Assembly: GCF_003024385.1 (NCBI RefSeq)
Contig: NZ_PVZN01000010.1
Span: 62,001 to 126,000 of the forward strand
Reading direction: 5' to 3'
Length of the DNA stretch: 64,000 bases
Origin: Pseudomonas sp. BBP2017
GTDB lineage: Bacteria; Pseudomonadota; Gammaproteobacteria; Pseudomonadales; Pseudomonadaceae
The position numbers and the translations under genes were made by a program. The first letter of the stretch is position 1. Every line of letters begins with the position of its first letter. Positions 16,738 to 25,748 of this stretch are shown in pieces. Under the pieces are notes generated by a model. That model had not been told where the DNA came from. It did no database searches and saw only the letters and a program-made list of their open reading frames with translations.

Positions 16738-18920
16738 GCGCACTGAGCCTGCCGTTTCGCTGGTTGGCAAGCCTTGAGTGGCGCCGTGGTTTTTTTGAGT
16801 GGGCACGCACCGACGGGGTGACCTGGGTCTACATCTTCAAGGTCCTCAGCGCCGCCTTCCTGACCCTGTGGCTGGCCATGCGCCTGGAGTTGCCGCAGCC
16901 GCGTACAGCGATGATCACCGTGTTCATCGTCATGCAACCACAGAGCGGACACGTGTTTGCCAAGAGCTTCTGGCGCTTGCTCGGGACCTTGGCCGGCTCG
17001 TCGATGATGGTGACCTTGATCGCCCTGTTTGCGCAAAATACTGAACTGTTCCTGCCGAGCCTGGCGATCTGGGTGGGCTTGTGCTCGGCAGGTGCCATGC
17101 GCTATCGGACCTTTCAGGCCTACGGTTTCGTGCTGGCGGGCTACACCGCGGCGATGGTCGGATTACCCGCCCTGGAGCACCCGGACGGGGCGTTCATGGC
17201 GGCGGTCTGGCGGGTACTGGAAATCTCCTTGGGGATTCTGGTATCGACCCTGGTCAGCGCCGCGATCCTGCCGCAGTCGGCCGGTGCGGCGATGCGCAAT
17301 GCCCTGTACCAGCGCTTCGGGGTGTTCGCCGGTTTCGTCATCGAAGGCCTGCGTGGCGACAGTCAGCGCGATCGCTTCGAAAGCAGCAACGTGCGCTTTA
17401 TCGCCGAAGCGGTTGGCCTGGAAAGCCTGCGCAACGTCACCGCCTTCGAAGATCCGCACATGCGCCGCCGCAACGGGCGGCTGGGACGCATGAACAGCGA
17501 GTTCATGGCCATCACCACGCGCTTCAACGCCTTGCACCAGTTGCTTGAGCGCCTGCGCCTGCGTGGTCCGTTACAGCTCGTCCCGGCGATCGAACCCGGC
17601 CTCAAGGCTTTGGCCGAACTGCTCGATGCCTATGCCGGCCGGGCGCTGACCAGTGCCGATGCCGCGCGCCTGGCCGAGCAACTGGCTGCCTACAAGGAAG
17701 GTTTGCCGGAACGGGTGCGCAGCCTGCGCGCTGCCTATGTCGAGAGCGGGCCGAGCGATGCCGATCTGCTTGATTTTCATACCGCCTACGAACTGTTGTA
17801 CCGCTTTGTCGATGACCTGCACAGCTACGCTCTGACCCACGCCTCGCTGGCCGAGCACAACCATGCCCGTGAGCAGTGGGACGAGTCCTATGTGGCGCAG
17901 ACCAACTGGATGGTATCGCTGGCAGCGGGTTTGCGCGCTTCGTTCATCCTCCTGGTGCTGGGCAGCTTCTGGATCCTCACGGCCTGGCCGAGCGGGGCGA
18001 TGATGACCTTGATCGCCGCCGCCACCGTGGGCTTGTCGGCGGCCTCGCCGAACCCCAAGCGGATGTCGTTCCAGATGGCCTGCGGGACCTTGATCGGGGC
18101 CTTTATCGGCTTTTTCGAAACCTTCTTCGTGTTCCCCTGGATCGACGGCTTCCCCTTGCTCTGCCTGGTGCTGGCACCGGTGTTCGTGCTGGGCGCATTC
18201 CTGGCTTCGCGGCCTGCATATGCCGGTGTCGGCCTGGGCCTGCTGATCTTCTTCGCCACAGGTTCGGTGCCGGACAACCTGACGGTCTACAACCCTTACA
18301 ACTTCATCAACGACTACATCGCCATGGTCATCGGCATGCTGGTGTGTGCCGCTGCCGGGGCAATCATCCTGCCGCCGAACAGCCGCTGGTTGTGGAGCCG
18401 CCTGGAGCAGGACTTGCGCAGCCAGGTGCTGTTCGCCATCAGCGGACGCTTGCGTGGCTTGGGGTCGGGCTTTGAAAGCCGCACCCGCGACCTGCTGCAC
18501 CAGGCCTATGGCCTGGCCGCCGGTAAACCGCAGGTGCAGAGCAACCTGTTGCGCTGGATGTTCCTGGTGCTGGAGGTGGGGCACGCGATCATCGAGTTGC
18601 GCAAAGAGCAGGCGATCCTGCCGGTGCACCCGTGTTATGCCGAGTCGCAACCCTGGCGTCAGGCAATCCGGGTCATGGGTCGGGCTTTGGCGCGCTTGTT
18701 CCTGCAGCCGAGCGCGAGCAACCACGAACGTGCCCTGGTTGCGGTGGACCACGCCATCAGCCGCGTACAGGCCACCGATGAGCCCTTTGCCCGACACTTT
18801 GACACCTCGGCCCTGCGCCGCGTGCAGAGCTACCTGCATTTCATCCGTACTTCGCTGCTCGACCCCCAGTCGCCGCTGGCTGCACTGGCCCCGGCCCAAG
18901 GACTGCCCCATGCCTCGTGA
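16734..18920 (+). CDS. FUSC-family inner-membrane efflux protein (AaeB-like)
   Basis: 728 residues in the duplicated FUSC layout: about five or six helices near the N-terminus (FKVLSAAFLTLWLAM, MITVFIVMQPQSGHVFAKS), a long cytoplasmic region, then a second helix set (GLRASFILLVLGSFWILTAWP, MMTLIAAATVGLSA). AaeB relatives export aromatic acids such as p-hydroxybenzoate; others move fusaric acid. The start overlaps the OMF stop (ATGA) and the end overlaps the DUF1656 start by 11 bp, so all four proteins form one unit. Substrate unknown. Confidence 0.9.
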   Translation: MSALSLPFRWLASLEWRRGFFEWARTDGVTWVYIFKVLSAAFLTLWLAMRLELPQPRTAMITVFIVMQPQSGHVFAKSFWRLLGTLAGSSMMVTLIALFAQNTELFLPSLAIWVGLCSAGAMRYRTFQAYGFVLAGYTAAMVGLPALEHPDGAFMAAVWRVLEISLGILVSTLVSAAILPQSAGAAMRNALYQRFGVFAGFVIEGLRGDSQRDRFESSNVRFIAEAVGLESLRNVTAFEDPHMRRRNGRLGRMNSEFMAITTRFNALHQLLERLRLRGPLQLVPAIEPGLKALAELLDAYAGRALTSADAARLAEQLAAYKEGLPERVRSLRAAYVESGPSDADLLDFHTAYELLYRFVDDLHSYALTHASLAEHNHAREQWDESYVAQTNWMVSLAAGLRASFILLVLGSFWILTAWPSGAMMTLIAAATVGLSAASPNPKRMSFQMACGTLIGAFIGFFETFFVFPWIDGFPLLCLVLAPVFVLGAFLASRPAYAGVGLGLLIFFATGSVPDNLTVYNPYNFINDYIAMVIGMLVCAAAGAIILPPNSRWLWSRLEQDLRSQVLFAISGRLRGLGSGFESRTRDLLHQAYGLAAGKPQVQSNLLRWMFLVLEVGHAIIELRKEQAILPVHPCYAESQPWRQAIRVMGRALARLFLQPSASNHERALVAVDHAISRVQATDEPFARHFDTSALRRVQSYLHFIRTSLLDPQSPLAALAPAQGLPHAS

Positions 18921-19110
18921 AATCGCCTTCCATGGCGTCTACATGCCAACCATGACCCTGATGTTCCTGTTCGCCGCCGGGCTTGCCTGGGGCCTGGACC
19001 GCTTTATCGCCAGCTATGACGGCTACCGCTTTTTCTGGCACCCGGCGCTGCTGCGCCTGTGCCTGTTTATCTGTTTGTTCGGATCCATGGCCCTGACTCT
19101 CTACCGTTGA
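18910..19110 (+). CDS. DUF1656 small membrane protein (AaeX-like)
   Basis: 66 residues: MPREIAFHGVYMPTMTLMFL then a second helix RLCLFICLFGSMALTLYR. Two hydrophobic segments and the PREI start are characteristic of DUF1656, the short partner that sits between FUSC and HlyD genes in aae-type operons. Starts inside the 3' end of the FUSC gene. Confidence 0.88.
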   Translation: MPREIAFHGVYMPTMTLMFLFAAGLAWGLDRFIASYDGYRFFWHPALLRLCLFICLFGSMALTLYR

Positions 19111-19121
19111 GACCCCTGTTG

Positions 19122-20033
19122 ATGAAAAAGTTTTTCAGCCTGATCGCCACCTTGCTCGTGCTGGCTGCTGCCGTGGTGATCGGCCGCCAGCTCTGGGTGC
19201 ACTACATGAACACGCCCTGGACCCGGGACGGGCGGGTGCGCGCCGATATCATCAACGTCGCCGCCGATGTGCCGGGCTATGTCGTCGATGTGCCGGTGCG
19301 CGACAACCAGTTGGTAAAGAAGGGTGACTTGCTGCTGCAGATCGACCCTGAGCATTATGAAGTGGCGGTCAAACAGGCCCGGGCTCTGGTGGCCTCTCGC
19401 AAGGCCACCTGGGAAATGCGCAAGGTCAACGCCCACCGGCGTGCGGATATGGATAACCTGGTGATCTCCCGCGAGAACCGCGACGACGCCAGCAATATCG
19501 CCAACTCGGCGCTGGCCGACTATCAGCATGCGCAGGCGCAACTGGCGGCCGCTGAGCTGGATCTCAAACGGACCAGAATCCTCGCCACCGTCGATGGCTA
19601 CGTGACCAACCTCAACGTGCACCGCGGCGACTATGCGCGCACCGGCGAGCCGAAGATGGCAGTGGTCGACAAGGATTCGTTCTGGGTCTATGGCTTCTTC
19701 GAAGAGACCAAGCTGCCGCATGTGAAAGTCGGTGACCAGGCTGATCTGCAGATGATGAGCGGTGAAGTGCTCAGGGGTCATGTGGAGAGTATTTCCCGCG
19801 GCATCTACGACCGCGACAATCCGCAAAGCCGTGAACTGATTGCCGACGTCAACCCGACCTTCAACTGGGTGCGCCTGGCCCAACGGGTGCCGGTGCGGAT
19901 TCATATCGACGAAGTACCGGAGGGTTTTTTGCTGGCGGCGGGGACGACCTGTACGGTGGTACTGAAGCCATCGCGGGGCAAGACCGCTCCCACCGAGCCG
20001 GTAGGAGCGGGCTTGCCCCGCGAAGCTCTTTAG
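19122..20033 (+). CDS. HlyD-family periplasmic adaptor (AaeA-like) with REP-encoded C-terminus
   Basis: 303 residues from the ATG at 19122, 11 bp after DUF1656. One N-terminal membrane anchor (LIATLLVLAAAVVIG) is followed by the barrel-sandwich halves (VRADIINVAADVPGYVVDVPV and LAATVDGYVTNLNVHRGDY-like ILATVDGYVTNLNVHRGDY), a coiled-coil hairpin between them, and a beta-barrel. It links the FUSC pump to the outer-membrane channel. The last 20 or so residues (from PSRGKTAPTEPVGAGLP on) are encoded by a REP element, so the natural C-terminus has been replaced. The stop overlaps the convergent stress-protein gene. Confidence 0.9.
   Translation: MKKFFSLIATLLVLAAAVVIGRQLWVHYMNTPWTRDGRVRADIINVAADVPGYVVDVPVRDNQLVKKGDLLLQIDPEHYEVAVKQARALVASRKATWEMRKVNAHRRADMDNLVISRENRDDASNIANSALADYQHAQAQLAAAELDLKRTRILATVDGYVTNLNVHRGDYARTGEPKMAVVDKDSFWVYGFFEETKLPHVKVGDQADLQMMSGEVLRGHVESISRGIYDRDNPQSRELIADVNPTFNWVRLAQRVPVRIHIDEVPEGFLLAAGTTCTVVLKPSRGKTAPTEPVGAGLPREAL
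19970..20024. repeat. REP pair inside the 3' end of the HlyD gene
   Basis: ATCGCGGGGCAAGACCGCTC faces GAGCGGGCTTGCCCCGCGA across a short centre. It is the same family as the REP at 12961, but here it is read as codons and supplies the protein C-terminus. Confidence 0.9.
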
Positions 20034-20482
20034 GCGCTCCGCGAATCCACCAACACCGGGCAGCTCACCTGATCAATGACCTTGTTACTGATCGACGGAT
20101 CGAGCAAGCGCCCCAGGCGGTTCAGGTGCCGATGGCCGATGATGATCAACGCGCACTCGAGCCGCTGCGCTTCGCTGACAATCGCCGTCACCGGATCGTC
20201 CTGGGCCAGTTTGCCTTCGCTCTCGAAGCCCAAGACCCGCAAGCGTCGCAGCGCCTGTTGCACAGCAGCAACGGCATGGCGCTGCTCGTCAGTGGCGGCC
20301 GGAAACTCCTGTTGCTCGTACAGGCTGATCGCCCCGGGACCATCGCTCAGGGAAAACGCACCGTCGATCGCCAGCAGCACCTGCAAGCGATGGCGGCTGG
20401 GCTGACAGAACTGTTGCACAAGGTCCAGCAAGCCCTGAGAGGCACTGGAGCCATCGATGGCGATCAACACGGGACTGAGCAT
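20030..20482 (-). CDS. UspA-type universal stress protein
   Basis: 150 residues starting MLSPVLIAIDGSSASQGLLD, the usual Usp beta1-alpha1, and ending ALIIIGHRHLNRLGRLLDPSISNKVIDQVSCPVLV. The latter contains the G-x2-G-x9-G(S/N)-type nucleotide loop in altered form. Longer in-frame starts exist, but the ATG at 20482 gives the standard length. Usp proteins support survival under starvation or oxidative stress. It lies between the two efflux systems and is divergent from the LysR gene at 20641. Confidence 0.85.
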   Translation of the reverse strand: MLSPVLIAIDGSSASQGLLDLVQQFCQPSRHRLQVLLAIDGAFSLSDGPGAISLYEQQEFPAATDEQRHAVAAVQQALRRLRVLGFESEGKLAQDDPVTAIVSEAQRLECALIIIGHRHLNRLGRLLDPSISNKVIDQVSCPVLVDSRSA

Positions 20483-20640
20483 GCACGGCTCCACTGGGCC
20501 AATATCGAGCCGGCTATTGTTGGCCAAGGCCTGGCGCGGATAAATGGCCCGGCATGCACTGTGTAGTTGTGTGCGGCGCAACCCGGCGCTTGCAGCCGAG
20601 CTGTTAACATCCGTATTTCTTAGCCTATGGATACCTGGCA

Positions 20641-21546
20641 ATGCAGATTCCGGATATGAACCTGTTGGTCGCCCTCGATGCGTTGCTCGATGAGGGCAGT
20701 GTGGTCGGCGCTGCACGGCGCATGAACCTGAGTCCTGCGGCAATGAGCCGGACCCTGGGGCGAATCCGCGAGGCGATTGGCGATCCGATTCTGGTCCGCG
20801 CCGGTCGCGGTTTGGTGCCGACACCGCGGGCGTTGGCCTTGCATGACCAGGTGCGGGCGCTGGTCGAGCAGGCCGGTCTGGTGTTCCGCAGCCGTGAGGA
20901 AGTCGACCTGGCCATGCTGGACCGGGCGTTCAACATTCGCACCAATGACCTGTTCATCGCCCTGTATGGCGCGCAGTTGCTGCGCATGATGCATGAGCAG
21001 GCGCCGCGTACCGTGTTGCGTTTCGTCCCGGAAAGCGGTGGCGATGACGATTCGGTGCTGCGCGACGGGCGCACCGACTTGCTCGTCAGTTCGACCATTG
21101 ATCTGGGCCCCGAGATCAAGGTGCAGAGCCTGTTCAACACCATCTATGTCGGCCTGGCCCGCCAGGATCACCCGATCTTCGACGCGCCGATCACCCCCGA
21201 GCGCTTTGCCGCTTACCCGCAGATCAGCGTGTCGCGTCGTGGCCGCGCCAATGGGCCGATTGATATCGAGTTGGCCAACTACAAGGTGCAGCGGCGCGTC
21301 GCCCTGATCACTCCGAGCTTTCACTCGGCGATGTTCTCCCTGCCGGACTCCGACCTGCTGCTGCCGATGCCGGCCAATATTCTCTCCAGCGTGACCAAGC
21401 TCGGTCTGCCGCTGCGCTCGTTCCGTATTCCGTTGCCGATGGAGCGGGTGACGGTGATGCAAGCCTGGCACCCGCGTTTTGACAATGATCCGGCGCACCG
21501 CTGGTTACGTCAGACGCTGAAAGCATGTTGCAGCGAAAGCCCTTGA
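20641..21546 (+). CDS. LysR-family transcriptional regulator
   Basis: 301 residues. The DNA-binding domain is MNLLVALDALLDEGSVVGAARRMNLSPAAMSRTLGRIREAIGDPILVRAGRGLVPTPRA, a NodD/SyrM-like subgroup. The effector domain follows. It is co-directional with and 110 bp upstream of the MFS efflux operon. That makes it the likely regulator of that system, although LysR genes more often face their targets. Confidence 0.9.
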   Translation: MQIPDMNLLVALDALLDEGSVVGAARRMNLSPAAMSRTLGRIREAIGDPILVRAGRGLVPTPRALALHDQVRALVEQAGLVFRSREEVDLAMLDRAFNIRTNDLFIALYGAQLLRMMHEQAPRTVLRFVPESGGDDDSVLRDGRTDLLVSSTIDLGPEIKVQSLFNTIYVGLARQDHPIFDAPITPERFAAYPQISVSRRGRANGPIDIELANYKVQRRVALITPSFHSAMFSLPDSDLLLPMPANILSSVTKLGLPLRSFRIPLPMERVTVMQAWHPRFDNDPAHRWLRQTLKACCSESP

Positions 21547-21656
21547 AGCCAGGCGTGCGTTTGCTGCACTAGTAAACTGCCAATATGTCAGTTTTCGTCA
21601 TCATTGCCGCTTCATAGACTTCTGCCGGTAGTTGTTTACCCCCGGAGATGTCTTTA

Positions 21657-23198
21657 ATGAGTTCGTTGACTGCGCTGCCCACCGCTGTCGCGCCCAAGCC
21701 TGTGGCTAGCCCCGCAGCGCCGGGTGCATTTGGCCCGCGCATTGTGGTCGGGCTGCTCGGCGTGTTGCTGGCGGTATTGTGCGCCGGCCTCAACGAGATG
21801 GTCACCAAGGTGTCGCTGGCCGACATCCGTGGCGGCATGTTTATCGGTGCCGATGAAGGTGCCTGGCTGATTGCCGTGTATGCGGCGGCATCGGTCTCGG
21901 CCATGGCCTTTTCGCCGTGGATGGCCGCCACCTTTTCCTTGCGTCGCTTCACCCTCTGCGCCATTAGCGCCTTTGCCCTGCTCGGGTTGCTGCAACCCTA
22001 TGCCCCGAACCTGGCCAGCCTGATGCTGTTGCGTACCTTGCAAGGCTTGGCGTCGGGCGCCTTGCCGCCGATGCTGATGAGTGTCGCATTGCGCTTTCTG
22101 CCACCGGGGATCAAGGTCTATGGCCTTGCCGGTTATGCCCTGACCGCCACCTTCGGGCCGAACATGGGCACACCGCTGGCGGGCCTGTGGACCGAGTATG
22201 TCGGTTGGCAGTGGGCGTTCTGGCAAATCATCCTGCCTTCACTGCTGGCGATGGCCTGTGTGGCCTGGGGCCTGCCTCAGGATCCGCTGCGCCTGGAGCG
22301 CTTCAAGCAGTTCGACTGGCGCGGCCTGCTGCTCGGTTTGCCGGCGATCTGTGCGCTGGTGATCGGCCTGACCCTGGGTGATCGCATGGGTTGGTTCAGT
22401 TCAACGTTGATCTGCTGGTTGCTGGGTGGTGGCCTGGTGTTGCTGGTGTTGTTCCTGCTCAACGAGTGGTCCGAGCCGTTGCCGTTCTTCAAGCTGCAGA
22501 TGCTCAAGACCCGCAACCTGACGCACGCGCTGGTCACCTTGTTTGGTGTGCTGATAGTGCTGTCGGCGGCGATCCTGATCCCCTCCAGTCACCTCGCCCA
22601 GATCCAGGGTTACCGCCCAGCGCAGACCGCACCGTTGCTGCTGCTGGTGGCCTTGCCGCAGTTACTCGCGCTGCCGTTGACCGCGGCGCTGTGCAACATC
22701 CGCGCAGTGGACTGCCGTTGGGTCCTGGCTATCGGCCTGGGCATGCTGGCGTTGTCTTGCGTGCTGGGTAGCCAGCTCACCAGCGTGTGGATTCGCGACA
22801 ACTTCTATCTGCTGCAGATGCTGCACATCTTCGGCCAACCCATGGCCGTGTTGCCGCTGCTGATGCTCGCCACCGGCGGCATGACCCCGCAGGACGGCCC
22901 GTTCGCTTCGGCCTGGTTCAACACTGTCAAGGGCCTGGCCTCGGTGGTCGCCACCGGGGTGCTGGAGGCGCTGACCACGCTACGCCGGCATTTTCATTCC
23001 AACGTCCTGGTCGACAACCTGGGCAACTCGCCGCTGGCCGATAGCCAGGCGGCGGGACTGGCCAAGCGTATTCACCAGCAGGCCCTGGTGCTGGCCTCGG
23101 CTGACCTCTACCTGTGCATGGCGGTGCTGGCTGCGGCGCTGATCCTGCTGATTCCCTTTGTGCCTACCCGGATCTACCCACCGCGTGCGGTGGCTTAG
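21657..23198 (+). CDS. DHA2-type MFS drug efflux pump (EmrB-like)
   Basis: 513 residues with about fourteen hydrophobic segments. Motif-like stretches are GAWLIAVYAAASVSAMAFSP, LRTLQGLASGALPPMLM and YALTATFGPNMGTPLAGLW. The start at 21657 is preferred because GGAG lies 9 nt upstream; the ATG at 21648 abuts that sequence. It is followed 22 bp later by a HlyD adaptor and then an overlapping OMF gene, so it is the inner-membrane pump of an EmrAB-TolC-like exporter. Substrate not evident. Confidence 0.9.
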   Translation: MSSLTALPTAVAPKPVASPAAPGAFGPRIVVGLLGVLLAVLCAGLNEMVTKVSLADIRGGMFIGADEGAWLIAVYAAASVSAMAFSPWMAATFSLRRFTLCAISAFALLGLLQPYAPNLASLMLLRTLQGLASGALPPMLMSVALRFLPPGIKVYGLAGYALTATFGPNMGTPLAGLWTEYVGWQWAFWQIILPSLLAMACVAWGLPQDPLRLERFKQFDWRGLLLGLPAICALVIGLTLGDRMGWFSSTLICWLLGGGLVLLVLFLLNEWSEPLPFFKLQMLKTRNLTHALVTLFGVLIVLSAAILIPSSHLAQIQGYRPAQTAPLLLLVALPQLLALPLTAALCNIRAVDCRWVLAIGLGMLALSCVLGSQLTSVWIRDNFYLLQMLHIFGQPMAVLPLLMLATGGMTPQDGPFASAWFNTVKGLASVVATGVLEALTTLRRHFHSNVLVDNLGNSPLADSQAAGLAKRIHQQALVLASADLYLCMAVLAAALILLIPFVPTRIYPPRAVA

Positions 23199-23220
23199 GT
23201 TGCTGTTCTGAGAGAAAAAC

Positions 23221-24291
23221 ATGACGACAATAACCACCCACCGAAAAACCGCCCTGATCGCTGCCGCGTTGGTGCTTGCGGGCCTGGCCGGTGTTCTTGG
23301 CCCGATGTTACTGGGCAGCAATGCCGAACAGAGCACCAACGATGCCTATGTTTCAGCGGACTACACCGTGGTCGCGCCGAAGGTGGCGGGCTTTATCAAG
23401 CAAGTGCTGGTTGCAGACAACCAGCAAGTCAAAGCTGGACAGGTGCTGGCGCTGATCGACGACCGTGATTATCAGGCGGCCCTGGCGGCGGCGCAGGCGC
23501 AACTGCTGGTGTCTACCGCGCAGCAGCACAATGCCCGGGCGACCCTCGAGCGCCAGGCTTCGCTTATCGCCCAGGCCCAGGCTGCAGTGAATGCCGACCA
23601 GGCCGAGCTGGCGTTCGCCAATCACGAACTGACCCGCCACAGCCGTCTGGCCGAGCAGGGCGCAGGTACCGTGCAAAATGCCCAGCAGGCGCGCAGCCGG
23701 GTCGATCAGACCAGTGCTCGTCTGGCCAACTCACAGGCGGCGCTGGCCGCAGCGCGCAAGCAGGTGGATATCCTCAGCGCGCAGGTGGACAGCGCCGAGG
23801 GTGGCCTCAAACATGCCCAGGCAAGTCTTGAGCGGGCTCAGCTGGATCTGTCCTATACCCGTATCGTCGCGCCCATCGATGGCATGGTCGGCGAGCGCGC
23901 GGTGCGCGTCGGCGCTTACGTCAATCCGGGGGCGCGGCTGCTGTCGGTGGTGCCGCTGGAGCACGCCTATGTGGTCGGCAACTTTCAGGAAACCCAGCTG
24001 ACCCATGTAGTGCCTGGGCAACCGGTGCAGATCCGCGTCGATACCTTCGCCGATGAGTACCTGCACGGCCGGGTCGAGAGCATCGCGCCGGCTACCGGGG
24101 TCACCTTCGCGGCGGTCAAGCCAGACAACGCTACTGGCAACTTCACCAAGGTGGTGCAGCGGATTCCGGTGAAGATCGTCTTCGATGCCGATCAACCCTT
24201 GCTGCAGCGTCTGCGGGTTGGCATGTCGGTGGTGGCGAAGATCGATACCGATGCCAGGCTCGCCTCCGGTAAAGAGGTCAGCGCCCGATGA
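23221..24291 (+). CDS. EmrA-like HlyD periplasmic adaptor
   Basis: 356 residues: N-terminal anchor (LIAAALVLAGLAGVLGPML), then STNDAYVSADYTVVAPKVAGFIKQVLVADNQQVKAG, a long alanine- and glutamine-rich coiled coil (about residues 90-215), and the second lipoyl half (YTRIVAPIDGMVGERAVRVGAYVNPG) followed by a beta-barrel. This is the standard EmrA layout. The stop overlaps the start of the OMF gene. Confidence 0.92.
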   Translation: MTTITTHRKTALIAAALVLAGLAGVLGPMLLGSNAEQSTNDAYVSADYTVVAPKVAGFIKQVLVADNQQVKAGQVLALIDDRDYQAALAAAQAQLLVSTAQQHNARATLERQASLIAQAQAAVNADQAELAFANHELTRHSRLAEQGAGTVQNAQQARSRVDQTSARLANSQAALAAARKQVDILSAQVDSAEGGLKHAQASLERAQLDLSYTRIVAPIDGMVGERAVRVGAYVNPGARLLSVVPLEHAYVVGNFQETQLTHVVPGQPVQIRVDTFADEYLHGRVESIAPATGVTFAAVKPDNATGNFTKVVQRIPVKIVFDADQPLLQRLRVGMSVVAKIDTDARLASGKEVSAR

Positions 24292-25748
24292 AACCTGCGT
24301 TCGCTATAGGCCCTTTGCTGCTGAGCCTGCTGGCCGGTTGCACCCTGGGTCCGGACTTTCACCAGCCTTCCAGCCAGGCCCCGGCAGCCTGGGCGCCTTT
24401 GCAGGAAACGCCTGCGCCGAGTCAGGCCCTGGCTGACCCGATAGAGCAACGCTGGTGGGAGAGCTTCGATGACGCCAAACTCAGCGCTCTGGTCGAGCGT
24501 GCCAGTCAGCGCAACCTCGACTTGCAGATCGCCAGTGCACGGCTGCTGCAAAGCCGTGCCTTGCGCAGCAGCATCGCCTCCGAGCAAACCCCTGCAGTCG
24601 ATCTCGATGCTGACTACAGCCGCGCCCGCAACAGCGCTGAAGGCCTCAGTGATCCGTCCGGCAGGGGCGGCAAGTCGGCCTTCAATCTCTGGCAGGGCGA
24701 TCTGACCGCCAGCTGGGAACTGGACCTGTGGGGCCGGGTACGACGTCAGGTGGAAGCTGCCGATGCGGTGGTTGAGGTTGCCGAGAACGACCGCCGTGGC
24801 GTGCTGTTGTCGTTGCTGGCCGAGACGGCCGGCAGTTACATCCAGCTGCGCTCGGTGCAAAGCACCCTGGCCGTGACCCGGGAAAATCTCGAGGTTTCGC
24901 GCCATAGCCTGCGCTTGTCGCAAATGCGTTTGCGCGATGGTGTCGCCACCGCCCTGGATGTGGCCCAGGCCAGCGCTCAGGTAGCCTCGATCGAAGCGCG
25001 CCTGCCGAGCCTGGAAGAACGCCAGGCGCAACTGATCAACGCCCTGAGCCTGTTACTGGCCGAACCACCACGCAGCTTGCAGGCTGAATTGCTGACGCCG
25101 GGCGCGATGCCGACGCCGCAACAGCACTTTGCTATCGGCGTACCTTCGGAACTGGCTGAGCGCCGTCCGGACATCCTCCAGGCCACCGCCCAATTGCATG
25201 CGGCCACCGCCAGCATTGGCGTGGCCAAGGCCGATTTCTATCCGAGCATTCGGCTGTCGGGCAATGTTGGCTTTCAATCGATGCAACTGTCCGATTTCGG
25301 CGCCTGGGACTCGCGTCGCTTCGGTATCGGTCCGCAAGTGAGCCTGCCGATCTTTGACGGCGGTCGCCTGCGTGGCGTGCTGGAGTTGCGTGAAGCCCAG
25401 CAGCAGGAAGCCGCTTTGCACTATCAGCAGGTGGTGCTGCGCGCCTGGCATGAAATCGACGATGTGCTACGCCTGTACAACGCCAGCCAGTTACGTCGCG
25501 ACCTGCTGGCCGAAGCGGTGCGCCAGAACCGTATTGCCCTGCAGACTGCGCAGCAACAATACGTTGAAGGCGCGGTGGACTTTCTCAATGTACTCAGCGT
25601 CCAGGGTGCCTTGCTGGCAAGCGAGGAGCAGTGGGTCGAAAGCTCGGCGGCGGTGTCTCAGGCCTTGGTTGGTTTGTACAAGGCACTGGGTGGTGGCTGG
25701 CAGGCCTTCGATCCGGCAATGACCGCAGCGGTTAAAGCGGGCGGCTAA
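24288..25748 (+). CDS. NodT-family outer-membrane efflux lipoprotein
   Basis: 486 residues with a lipoprotein signal (LLSLLAGC, Cys18) and OEP repeats (RWWESFDDAKLSALVERA, SWELDLWGRVRRQVEAAD, IGVPSELAERRPDILQATAQL, LPIFDGGRLRGVLELREAQ). It completes the second tripartite pump and is the second OMF gene in this 10-kb stretch. The 3' end overlaps the convergent SDR gene by 17 bp. Confidence 0.92.
   Translation: MKPAFAIGPLLLSLLAGCTLGPDFHQPSSQAPAAWAPLQETPAPSQALADPIEQRWWESFDDAKLSALVERASQRNLDLQIASARLLQSRALRSSIASEQTPAVDLDADYSRARNSAEGLSDPSGRGGKSAFNLWQGDLTASWELDLWGRVRRQVEAADAVVEVAENDRRGVLLSLLAETAGSYIQLRSVQSTLAVTRENLEVSRHSLRLSQMRLRDGVATALDVAQASAQVASIEARLPSLEERQAQLINALSLLLAEPPRSLQAELLTPGAMPTPQQHFAIGVPSELAERRPDILQATAQLHAATASIGVAKADFYPSIRLSGNVGFQSMQLSDFGAWDSRRFGIGPQVSLPIFDGGRLRGVLELREAQQQEAALHYQQVVLRAWHEIDDVLRLYNASQLRRDLLAEAVRQNRIALQTAQQQYVEGAVDFLNVLSVQGALLASEEQWVESSAAVSQALVGLYKALGGGWQAFDPAMTAAVKAGG

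Noticed and set aside
20483..20824. A 114-codon N-terminal extension of the universal stress protein
   Set aside because: The family starts at the ATG at 20482; the extension is unrelated in character and covers the promoter shared with the LysR gene.
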